Below are positions 6,669 to 13,208 of a stretch of DNA of 23,161 nucleotides, piece after piece. The stretch's first letter is position 1; each line of letters begins with the position of its first letter. The notes below the pieces were generated by a model that was not told the DNA's origin, did not search any database, and saw only the letters and a program-made list of their open reading frames with translations. Position numbers and translations under genes: made by a program. This DNA comes from Treponema sp. (GTDB lineage: Bacteria; Spirochaetota; Spirochaetia; Treponematales; Treponemataceae): contig JAILNT010000076.1 in assembly GCA_024691265.1 (NCBI GenBank), forward strand, positions 1 through 23,161, in the 5' to 3' direction.

Positions 6669-7313
6669 TTATTTGATATTTTTTATATGCTGCAACGACT
6701 GATATAAAGCCCTTGCAGCCTTTCCTCTGTGAGATATTTCATCTTTTTGACTATCTGTAAGTTCTGCAACAGTTTTACCAAATTTTGGAATAATAACAAG
6801 AGGATCATAACCAAATCCACCATTACCCGCAGCATCTTTTATATTAGCAACCAGTAAACCTTCCATAGTTTCCTGAGCACAATAAAATCTATCTTTTCCA
6901 AAATAGCAAACAAGAGAACATACATACCTGCAAGTCCTTGTTAACTCTGGATTTTCAGCAATAGCAGCATTAGTTTGCTCTACAAGGAATTTATTTTGTT
7001 CTTCCTGAGGAATTTTTACTCCATCAGCCCTACCCTTCATATATTGAGGTCCTGCATAACGTGAAGAATAGATACCTGGAGCACCATTCAATGCATCAAC
7101 ACAAATTCCAGAATCATCTGCAATTACAGGTTCATGAACAATATCCCATAAAGCTTTTGCCTTTATAAGACTATTTTCAAAAAATGACTTTCCAGTTTCA
7201 TCAGGATTAAAAACAATTCCTTCTTCTTTAGGAATCACAATATCAAAACCTGTAAATATACGGGCCATTTCTATTTTTTTATGTAAATTACCTGTTGCTA
7301 AATAAAGTTTCAT
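6669..7313 (-). CDS. rdgB: RdgB/HAM1 family dITP/XTP pyrophosphatase
   Basis: This enzyme hydrolyses non-canonical purine nucleoside triphosphates (dITP, XTP, ITP) to monophosphate and pyrophosphate, keeping deaminated bases out of DNA and RNA. Family motifs are all present: ATGNLHKKIEM at 6-16 (nucleotide binding), DDSGICVDALNGAPGIYSSR at 66-85 with the metal-binding acidic pair, GNGGFGYDPL at 163-172, and SHRGKAA at 194-200. At 214 residues it is slightly longer than the usual about 200; the extra residues lie around 90-125. No Shine-Dalgarno precedes the ATG. Instead a good -35/-10 pair places transcription start on the ATG itself, suggesting a leaderless message. It sits 60 bases after the sigma-like gene and just upstream of the flaB promoter. 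Confidence 0.95.
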   Translation of the reverse strand: MKLYLATGNLHKKIEMARIFTGFDIVIPKEEGIVFNPDETGKSFFENSLIKAKALWDIVHEPVIADDSGICVDALNGAPGIYSSRYAGPQYMKGRADGVKIPQEEQNKFLVEQTNAAIAENPELTRTCRYVCSLVCYFGKDRFYCAQETMEGLLVANIKDAAGNGGFGYDPLVIIPKFGKTVAELTDSQKDEISHRGKAARALYQSLQHIKNIK

Positions 7314-7319
7314 AACGAG

Positions 7320-7348
7320 ATATTAATTTCTATAAATAAAAATGTCTA
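7320..7348 (-). promoter_or_regulatory. Promoter of rdgB, probably giving a leaderless mRNA
   Basis: On the minus strand TAGACA and TAATAT are separated by exactly 17 bases. Only six bases (CTCGTT) lie between the -10 and the ATG, so the expected +1 is the A of the start codon. No Shine-Dalgarno is present. Confidence 0.6.
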
Positions 7349-7373
7349 TACATAATAAAACTTCAGATTTTTT

Positions 7374-8417
7374 CTATTTCTTATTTTTCTTTGCTTTTAA
7401 CCTTTTTTGTCTTATTTTTAGCATTTCACTTATAACCGAAGATTTCAAGGCTTTATCATCATAATACCTTACGATATTTATTGTTGTATGCAAGACATCT
7501 GCAATTTCTCTAAAAGTAGGAGCAACTTTTAATTTCGAATCAGCATTAAGTAAATCAGTGTTATTCTTCCATGTTGCATATTTTTTACTAAATCTAGAAC
7601 TAATCAATTTTCTAAAAAAATCATCACAACCAGAATATTCTAACCTACGAAACCTTGTTGAATATTCAAATTTCGAATAAAAAGCATTATCCCTTGCTCT
7701 TTTATGTTTTTCTCTGGCAACAGATTTTCTTTTAAGAGTTAAAGAAAGCTCATCAATATACTTTTTCAATAAATCAAAACTAATACCTACAGCATCAGTA
7801 ATATTGTATAAAATATCTTCCGTCAAATCATTGCAAGCTCTAAGCAAAGAAACAACAAGAGCCTTTATGCCTGTATCAACAATTCTTGCTTCATCATGTA
7901 AGTTCAACTTATTTATGGGACGCCAATCTGTAATATCATAAACATCACAATCAGGAACTTTTACTATAGCATCAGCTGTATAACTAACAGTTTTTTCAGC
8001 TACAAGTTCAATTAAATCATCGGCTTCATAATAACAATCTGTTTGTGTATAATTATCTAATTCTGCATAAGAAGCCAATATTTCTTCCTGGGTAAAACGA
8101 CTAATTTCTAAATTAAATTTTTCTTTTATATTTCTTTTCAAATCTGCTCGCTTCCAATTCTTTCCATAAAAGAGCAAAGCATGCCCTAAATAATTGGAAA
8201 ACGAACCTTTTCTTTCATCATAACTATCTATAAGAGCTCTAAAAGTTTTTATAGAATCCAGCAAAAAATCATGTAAATCGGTTGCTCTAAAAGTAGATAA
8301 TTTGTATCGGTACGGACACCTTTCTATAAGCTTTATTAAATCAGCTATAAATTCGTCCTTATCAATAAGACCTTCCTTTACGTCCAAAATTAATTTTTGT
8401 AAATCGTCTTCATTCAT
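7374..8417 (-). CDS. Divergent sigma-factor-like protein, unrecognised family
   Basis: A 347-residue basic, helical protein with no membrane segment. I do not recognise a named family. Residues 46-92 (ATDLHDFLLDSIKTFRALID, then YDERKGSFSNYLGHAL) strongly resemble sigma-70 regions 2.1-2.2, where a DL..E..I....A...FD...G..F..YA pattern binds core polymerase. Residues 299-325 (APTFREIADVLHTTINIVRYY) look like a helix-turn-helix of sigma region 4 type. A second possible helix-turn-helix lies at about 204-223. The middle is unlike standard sigma factors and the C-terminus is Lys-rich. Possible roles are a divergent sigma factor or a sigma-derived DNA- or polymerase-binding protein; both are inferred. 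The start has AAGG 8 bases upstream and can be buried in a hairpin. It follows nrnA by 61 bases and is probably co-transcribed with it. Confidence 0.8.
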   Translation of the reverse strand: MNEDDLQKLILDVKEGLIDKDEFIADLIKLIERCPYRYKLSTFRATDLHDFLLDSIKTFRALIDSYDERKGSFSNYLGHALLFYGKNWKRADLKRNIKEKFNLEISRFTQEEILASYAELDNYTQTDCYYEADDLIELVAEKTVSYTADAIVKVPDCDVYDITDWRPINKLNLHDEARIVDTGIKALVVSLLRACNDLTEDILYNITDAVGISFDLLKKYIDELSLTLKRKSVAREKHKRARDNAFYSKFEYSTRFRRLEYSGCDDFFRKLISSRFSKKYATWKNNTDLLNADSKLKVAPTFREIADVLHTTINIVRYYDDKALKSSVISEMLKIRQKRLKAKKNKK

Positions 8418-8471
8418 AACAATAACCTTCTACTTAAAATTAAACCTATATTAAGCAGGGGTTATTGTTAT
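8416..8471 (-). promoter_or_regulatory. Inverted repeat covering RBS and start of the sigma-like gene
   Basis: ATAACAATAACC (8416-8427) and its exact complement (8460-8471) are separated by 32 bases. In the transcript the downstream arm contains the GG of the AAGG Shine-Dalgarno and the AT of the start codon, so folding would hide the translation start. No T-run follows, so it is not a terminator. Confidence 0.6.
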
Positions 8472-8478
8472 AGCAAAA

Positions 8479-9462
8479 TTACATAACTTTTGCAAATTCT
8501 TTTAAAATCATAGGAATAACATTTTCAATTTTACCTTCCATACTTAAACCAGCAGCATTTTTATGCCCTCCACCACCGAATTTCGCAGCAATAGCACTAA
8601 CATCAACACTATCTCTTGAACGGAAGCCTGCTGTACAAGAATGTTCTGTTTCCTGTCTGACAAAAAGAACAGCTTCTACACCATCAACAGCAAGAAGAAG
8701 AGAATAAAGAGCATCTGAATCTCGTCCTTCTAAGCCATATTTTTTTGTATCTTCCATAGTTTCGTATGTAACACAAAGTTTATTATTATAATATCTTTCA
8801 ACTCTAGAAAGCATCACTCCTAAAAGTTTTCTGGTAGAAAAACTTTTTCCGCTCGTCATTTCATCATATATCTTTCTAGGATTAGCACCAGCATCTACAA
8901 GACGAGCAGCAGCCCTAAATACTTCAGCAGAATCTTCCTTCAAAAATCTAAAATAGCCTGTGTCGGTTGAAAGGCCAAAGAACAAAGTTTTTGCAACTTC
9001 AGGAGTTGGCTTTCCTATAAGTTTTTCGTAAAGTTGCTGTACAAGACAGCAGGCAGCTGGAGCAGAAGAATCAATTATAGATTTTGCCCAACTTGCATCA
9101 GCTGTTTTATGATGGTCTACTATAAAAGTATCAAAACCCTTAAAATCTCCATCAATATCGCCAAGTCTTAAAAGTTCAGAACAATCAACTATTATAAGAC
9201 CTGTTTCATCTCTTTCAAACTGAGTCATAAAAGGCATTGTATCAGAAAAAAGTTCAGCCTTATTTCTAATTTCAGGTCTTTTAAAAGGACCTGCTGAAAG
9301 CATTTGATATTCTTTTCCAAAATGCTCTACAATTGCAGCCATTCCAATACAACTAGATACACAATCACCATCAGGCTCTTTATGTCCAACAATAAGAAAT
9401 GAAGAATGAGAATCTATAAAAGATTTAAATTCTCCAATTTGTTCTTCGCTTATAATAATCAT
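8479..9462 (-). CDS. nrnA: DHH/DHHA1 phosphoesterase (NrnA-type nanoRNase / pAp phosphatase)
   Basis: A 327-residue two-domain phosphoesterase of the bifunctional oligoribonuclease/pAp-phosphatase type, which degrades 2-5 nt RNAs (and often pGpG) and 3'-phosphoadenosine 5'-phosphate. The DHH domain shows GHKEPDGD at 26-33, IVDCS at 91-95, the name-giving VDHH at 115-118 and STDTG at 165-169. These carry the Mn-binding acids and histidines. The DHHA1 domain shows FGGGGHKNAAG at 295-305. A GTG in frame at 9501 would lengthen the protein but lies inside a terminator hairpin. The ATG at 9462, with AAAGG nine bases upstream, is the better start. The sigma-like gene follows. In an organism with PilZ proteins, pGpG turnover would fit, but the substrate is not shown by sequence. 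Confidence 0.9.
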   Translation of the reverse strand: MIIISEEQIGEFKSFIDSHSSFLIVGHKEPDGDCVSSCIGMAAIVEHFGKEYQMLSAGPFKRPEIRNKAELFSDTMPFMTQFERDETGLIIVDCSELLRLGDIDGDFKGFDTFIVDHHKTADASWAKSIIDSSAPAACCLVQQLYEKLIGKPTPEVAKTLFFGLSTDTGYFRFLKEDSAEVFRAAARLVDAGANPRKIYDEMTSGKSFSTRKLLGVMLSRVERYYNNKLCVTYETMEDTKKYGLEGRDSDALYSLLLAVDGVEAVLFVRQETEHSCTAGFRSRDSVDVSAIAAKFGGGGHKNAAGLSMEGKIENVIPMILKEFAKVM

Positions 9463-9482
9463 GCTACCATACCTTTCTATAC

Positions 9483-9521
9483 ATAAAAAAAGTGCGTCCA
9501 CTCAAACCTGAGCAAACGCAC
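9483..9521 (-). terminator. Intrinsic terminator after the secreted-protein gene
   Basis: GTGCGT (9492-9497 as complement) pairs with ACGCAC (9516-9521), with an inner CTCA/TGAG pair. Seven Ts follow on the minus strand. The T-run ends only about 20 bases before the nrnA ATG. Confidence 0.85.
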
Positions 9522-9585
9522 CTTTTAATAATATAAAGTTTCTCAAGTATATTTCTAAAGTAAATACCCTAGAAATATATCAAAA

Positions 9586-9996
9586 CTACATATCAACTTC
9601 AACAGATTTAACACTCTCTGTATCAATCTTTATGTTGTGACTCAAAACACCCCAAGTCTTATCATTTCTATCAGTAGGAAGTGTAAGAATAACCTTATAG
9701 AATTCTCCTCCCTTCTTAAGAACTGTCATATATGGTGTTAACTGTCTTGTAAGCTGTCTAAATTCAAGCTGTGCTGGGCGATCCTTAAACCAAGACTTTG
9801 GAATAACAACCTGACCAACAGCTAATCCTGCCTTTGCATATTTTACAACATAAGCATCAACATGGTCATAAATTTTGTAAATAGTAACATTTACATAGCT
9901 AAGATCAGAAACATTGTCTTCATGCTGCCAATCTGCTGCAAATGTTGGTACCAACAAACACAACGCCATCAATGCCATAAAAAAAATCTTCTTCAT
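9586..9996 (-). CDS. Small secreted protein, unrecognised
   Basis: A 136-residue protein with a clear Sec signal peptide: MKKIFFMALMALCLL followed by VPTFAADWQ, so cleavage is likely after AFA-type residues near position 20. The mature part is about 115 residues, mostly beta-strand by pattern (NVTIYKIYDHVDAYVVKYAK, then VVIPKSWF), with no lipobox cysteine and no further membrane segment. It is therefore probably a soluble periplasmic protein. I do not recognise the family. An in-frame ATG ten codons upstream is unlikely, since AAGGAAGG lies just before the ATG at 9996 and the extension has no signal-peptide character. It follows argF by 57 bases on the same strand and is closed by a strong terminator, so the two are probably one transcript. 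Confidence 0.85.
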   Translation of the reverse strand: MKKIFFMALMALCLLVPTFAADWQHEDNVSDLSYVNVTIYKIYDHVDAYVVKYAKAGLAVGQVVIPKSWFKDRPAQLEFRQLTRQLTPYMTVLKKGGEFYKVILTLPTDRNDKTWGVLSHNIKIDTESVKSVEVDM

Positions 9997-10053
9997 ATTT
10001 CCTTCCTTCTGGAGCTTCTCATGCATGGTTGAAAAACCGTAGCGGGAAAACAG

Positions 10054-11010
10054 TTATATAAGAGCCAGCATGATAGCCTTTATCGTGTGCTTTCTGTTTT
10101 CAGCCTGATCCCAAACTTTACTTTGAGCAGACTCAAAAACATCTTCTGTGACTTCCTGTTCCTTTACAGCAGGCAAACAATGTAAGAATATTGTTTTAGA
10201 CTTCCCTGTCGCTGCCATAAGATCCCGGTTCACCTGGAAAGGGGAAAGCAATTGGGTACGTTCATCCTTGAGCGCTTCTTCTCCCATTGAAACCCATACA
10301 TCAGTATACAAGCAATCTGCTCCTTTTACAACCGATTTTTTTTCTGAAATAGAAATTTTTGCTCCTGAAGCTGCTGCAAAAGGCTTACAGATATTAATTA
10401 TATCCTCACTTGGGAAAAGCTCTTTTGGACTATAAATAGAAAAATTTATACCCAATTTTGCACAAATAAGCATAAGGCTTCTTGCAACATTATTCCGACC
10501 ATCTCCACAGAAAGCAAGATGTAAGCCCTTAATTTCTCCAAACTGTTCTTTTAATGTCATTACATCTGCAAGAACTTGAGTTGGGTGATATAAATCTGTA
10601 AGACCATTTATAACAGGGATACCAGAATATTTAGCAAGGTCTGCAACATGTTCCTGCTTAAAGCCTCTAAACTCTATTGCACTAAACATTCTGCCAAGAA
10701 CTCTTGCCGTATCCTTTACACTTTCTTTTCCACCAAGCTGAATGTCATCTGTAGACATAAAAACAGGGTGTCCCCCTTCTTCTCCAAAAGCAGTTTCAAA
10801 AGAAGAGCGAGTACGAGTAGAACGTTTTTCAAAAATCAGGGCTATTGATTTTCCAAGAAATCTCTGATGGATTTCTCCTTCATGAAATTGTTTTTTAACT
10901 AAAAAAGCATAATCCAATATTTGCAATATTTCTTCAGGACTATAATCAATCCAGTTAAGTAAAGACCTACCCTTAAAAGGAGAATCAAATTTTTCTATAT
11001 CTATAGCCAT
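10054..11010 (-). CDS. argF: Ornithine carbamoyltransferase
   Basis: Transfers the carbamoyl group of carbamoyl phosphate to ornithine, giving citrulline. The 318-residue protein is of normal family length. The carbamoyl-phosphate loop STRTRSS lies at 64-70, HPTQ at 142-145, the ornithine-loop DVWVSMG at 237-243 and the catalytic HCLPA at 277-281. All key residues are present. An in-frame TTG fifteen bases upstream is disfavoured because GAGAGG sits seven bases before the ATG at 11010. No other arginine gene is nearby, so it cannot be decided whether it works in biosynthesis or, as arcB, in the energy-yielding arginine deiminase route used by some treponemes. A terminator isolates it from csrA upstream, so it should have its own promoter in the AT-rich 130 bases before it. 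Confidence 0.95.
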   Translation of the reverse strand: MAIDIEKFDSPFKGRSLLNWIDYSPEEILQILDYAFLVKKQFHEGEIHQRFLGKSIALIFEKRSTRTRSSFETAFGEEGGHPVFMSTDDIQLGGKESVKDTARVLGRMFSAIEFRGFKQEHVADLAKYSGIPVINGLTDLYHPTQVLADVMTLKEQFGEIKGLHLAFCGDGRNNVARSLMLICAKLGINFSIYSPKELFPSEDIINICKPFAAASGAKISISEKKSVVKGADCLYTDVWVSMGEEALKDERTQLLSPFQVNRDLMAATGKSKTIFLHCLPAVKEQEVTEDVFESAQSKVWDQAENRKHTIKAIMLALI

Positions 11011-11064
11011 TTCAAAACCTCTCAAATGTAAAAATATTAAAAATAATAAATCTCATTGTATATT

Positions 11065-11083
11065 TTTACATAAAAAATGTAAA
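11065..11083 (-). promoter_or_regulatory. Short inverted repeat upstream of argF
   Basis: TTTACAT and ATGTAAA flank five As, 55-73 bases before the argF ATG, in the region that must hold the argF promoter. It could be an operator, but such AT-rich repeats arise easily by chance, and it does not fit a standard arginine-repressor box. Confidence 0.25.
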
Positions 11084-11141
11084 GATATGCAAAAAAAATG
11101 TATAAAAATGAAAATATATTCTATTTTACAATCTTTCACCA

Positions 11142-11202
11142 GAAATAAAAAAGGCTCCTTTCAAAAAACACTTCAAAAAAGTGTAATTCAAAAGGAGCCT
11201 TT
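11142..11202 (-). terminator. Terminator of the flgN-csrA operon
   Basis: AAAGGCTCCTTT (11150-11161) and AAAGGAGCCTTT (11191-11202) form a perfect 12-bp stem. A second small hairpin, CACTT/AAGTG, lies in the loop, and a T-run follows on the minus strand. It ends the operon 18 bases after csrA. Confidence 0.9.
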
Positions 11203-11219
11203 CCTTATTTTGCTTGCAT

Positions 11220-11450
11220 TTATTTATTTAACAATTGAGAAAGCTTATCAAGACTATTTTTAGAAGGAGCTGCAGCAGCTTTTTTATTTTCAGACTGGAT
11301 AGCAGAAAATACTTCTTGTCTAAAAACGCGTACATCTTTTGGAGCTTCAACACCAACTTTAACCTGGTCTCCATGAATCTCGATTATAGTCAATGTTATA
11401 TCCTGACCTATCTTAATCTTCTCATCAATTTTTCGAGAAAGTATAAGCAT
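11220..11450 (-). CDS. csrA: CsrA, translational regulator
   Basis: CsrA binds GGA motifs in mRNA leaders as a dimer and usually blocks ribosome access. The 76-residue protein has the family start MLILSRKIDEKIKIG and the second RNA-binding strand VGVEAPKDVRVFRQEV, with the key Arg at position 44. A C-terminal extension (about 52-76, Ala/Lys-rich then a predicted helix) resembles the longer CsrA of FliW-containing bacteria, where FliW binds CsrA allosterically. The ATG is three bases beyond the fliW stop, with AAGGA seven bases upstream inside the fliW end, so the two are translationally coupled. Being the last gene of the hook-filament junction operon, it rises together with late flagellar genes. 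Likely targets are the two flaB leaders in this window. Confidence 0.97.
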   Translation of the reverse strand: MLILSRKIDEKIKIGQDITLTIIEIHGDQVKVGVEAPKDVRVFRQEVFSAIQSENKKAAAAPSKNSLDKLSQLLNK

Positions 11451-11453
11451 GGG

Positions 11454-11894
11454 CTATTCCTTCTTTTTCTTCAAAGCATCCAATATACTATACTTAGTCG
11501 TCCATTTACTGTCTGACAAGATAGCTTGCATTGCCTTATTGTTAGTTCTATTTATAATAAGTGGACCCTGCAAGTTAGCTGTGATAGAAGAACCATCTTG
11601 AGGAATAGTTATTAATGCAAGAACATGAACTTCTGCTGGAGATACAATATCAATCTTAGCAAGTTCCTTGTCATCTACATCAACTTCATAATCACTACAA
11701 ACTAAAAACGGGTCTACAACCAAAAACGCCAATTCGGCACTCTGAGTAGACTGAAGCCATACAAATGGTTTGTATTCGCTGTCTATAAGGGCATATTGAG
11801 TATATTCCTCAAAACCGAAAAGACCAGACGGGATAGATATTATATTAGCATTATCAACTTCTATAACACCCATCGATTTTGTTTTAACCTGCAT
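11454..11894 (-). CDS. fliW: FliW, flagellar assembly factor and CsrA antagonist
   Basis: FliW binds free flagellin in the cytoplasm. When flagellin is exported, released FliW binds CsrA and lifts repression of flagellin translation (established in Bacillus subtilis). The 146-residue protein has the normal length and the family signatures IPSGLFGFEEYTQYAL (21-36), FVWLQS and FLVVDPF (about 44-63), and ANLQGPLIIN (105-114). AGGAAG precedes the ATG. It lies 40 bases after flgL and is followed by csrA after three bases, the classic fliW-csrA pair. The presence of both genes together with two flagellins in the same window supports a complete flagellin-FliW-CsrA loop here. Confidence 0.97.
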   Translation of the reverse strand: MQVKTKSMGVIEVDNANIISIPSGLFGFEEYTQYALIDSEYKPFVWLQSTQSAELAFLVVDPFLVCSDYEVDVDDKELAKIDIVSPAEVHVLALITIPQDGSSITANLQGPLIINRTNNKAMQAILSDSKWTTKYSILDALKKKKE

Positions 11895-11934
11895 TTAAAA
11901 CTTCCTGTAATAACAATTACTTATTATCTTTAGC

Positions 11935-13179
11935 TTATTTAAGGTAATTCAAAAGAGTTGAAGAATACATTTGACTTGCACGCTTCAAAGTTGCCTGCTG
12001 CACGTAATCAAGCATCTTCATATCTGTTACAGCCTTTGTAAAATCCAAATCTCCTTCAGTAGAAATAAGCTGTGTAACATTCAAATTACTGTTTGAATTT
12101 CTTGCAATCTCATTTTGAGCTCTTTCATAAACAGAACCATTTTTAGCAATTTGAGATACAAGATTATTCAAACCACCATCAAGAGAAGATAAAACACGAG
12201 TTCCTATTGTTTCTGTATCACCAGAAAGCATAGCATTTCTAAGGGCAATTACACTATCAAATAATGAACCTCCTGAAACACGTGTACTTTCTCCAATATT
12301 ATAAGGAGGACGCTGAGCGGCATCTTTTATAATACCAAGCTCATTTAATGTATTTCCTTCAATATCTTCAAGCCAAAGTTGTCTTGAATCTGTAGTCTGA
12401 AGATTTAATGCACTTGTAATAGGGTCTACACTAGCTTTTACTGCAACACCGCTATTATTAATCTTAGAAACAAGAGAATAAATATTATCGCCGGCTGCAA
12501 TTTTTATTTCCTGTCCGTCAACAGAAACAACACCGTCTTCTTTAGCCTGCCAAGAAGTTGCATCTCTGCCACCAAAAAGCTGCTGAGGTTCTGCCCAGAA
12601 AACCCTGTTACCTGCATTATTTACATCAAGATAAGCATTTTCATCAACTTCTACCTGTGTTGAAAGCATATCTCCTGCATAACGAACATTAGCAATTAAA
12701 GGCTCTCCACTACCTGGAACATTTCCCATGTCAACTTCAAAAGCAGCTCCATGAGTTCTTGTACCTGCAAAAAGAGAATTACCATCAGGTCCTACGGCAT
12801 TAGCATTCTGAATAAGCTCTTTTAAAAGCTCATCAACTTCACTTGCCATATTTTTCAAATCATCTTTTGTATTAATTCCATTAGCACCCTGAACGGCAAG
12901 TTCCCTTACTCTCTGCAAAACTTCAAGATTCTGCTGCATATAGCCTTCACGAACAGAAAGCTGGTCAGATAAAGTCTGACTATTTTTTTCAAATCTTGCA
13001 ACTCTTTTCTGATATGACTGGTATCTTACAAGATGACCTGCAGCTAAAGGGTCATCACGAAGTTCCTGAATACGCTGCTGGCTTCCAATCTGATTGCTAA
13101 CTTTATTCTGCCTCAACTCCTGTAATCTCAGGTTCAACTGAGTATCAGAATTTGTCATCTGTGAAGATATTCTATACAT
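11935..13179 (-). CDS. flgL: FlgL, hook-filament junction protein (HAP3)
   Basis: FlgL joins the flagellin filament to FlgK at the hook. The 414-residue protein has a flagellin-like N-terminal helical region (MYRISSQMTNSDTQLNLRLQ, then DDPLAAGHLVRYQSY and LQRVRELAVQGANGI) and a flagellin-like C-terminal helix ending MYSSTLLNYLK. The central beta-rich part (about 145-290) is larger than in enteric FlgL (about 317 residues in total). AAGAGG lies 6 bases before the ATG. It follows flgK by 29 bases and precedes fliW by 40, within one operon. There is no signal peptide, as expected for flagellar type III export. Confidence 0.95.
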   Translation of the reverse strand: MYRISSQMTNSDTQLNLRLQELRQNKVSNQIGSQQRIQELRDDPLAAGHLVRYQSYQKRVARFEKNSQTLSDQLSVREGYMQQNLEVLQRVRELAVQGANGINTKDDLKNMASEVDELLKELIQNANAVGPDGNSLFAGTRTHGAAFEVDMGNVPGSGEPLIANVRYAGDMLSTQVEVDENAYLDVNNAGNRVFWAEPQQLFGGRDATSWQAKEDGVVSVDGQEIKIAAGDNIYSLVSKINNSGVAVKASVDPITSALNLQTTDSRQLWLEDIEGNTLNELGIIKDAAQRPPYNIGESTRVSGGSLFDSVIALRNAMLSGDTETIGTRVLSSLDGGLNNLVSQIAKNGSVYERAQNEIARNSNSNLNVTQLISTEGDLDFTKAVTDMKMLDYVQQATLKRASQMYSSTLLNYLK

Positions 13180-13208
13180 ATTCTACCTCTTAAAAATCAA
13201 ATTGAAAA

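Noticed and set aside
9463..9501. GTG start extending the DHH phosphoesterase by 13 residues
   Set aside because: The extension lies inside an intrinsic terminator; the ATG at 9462 matches the usual family start.
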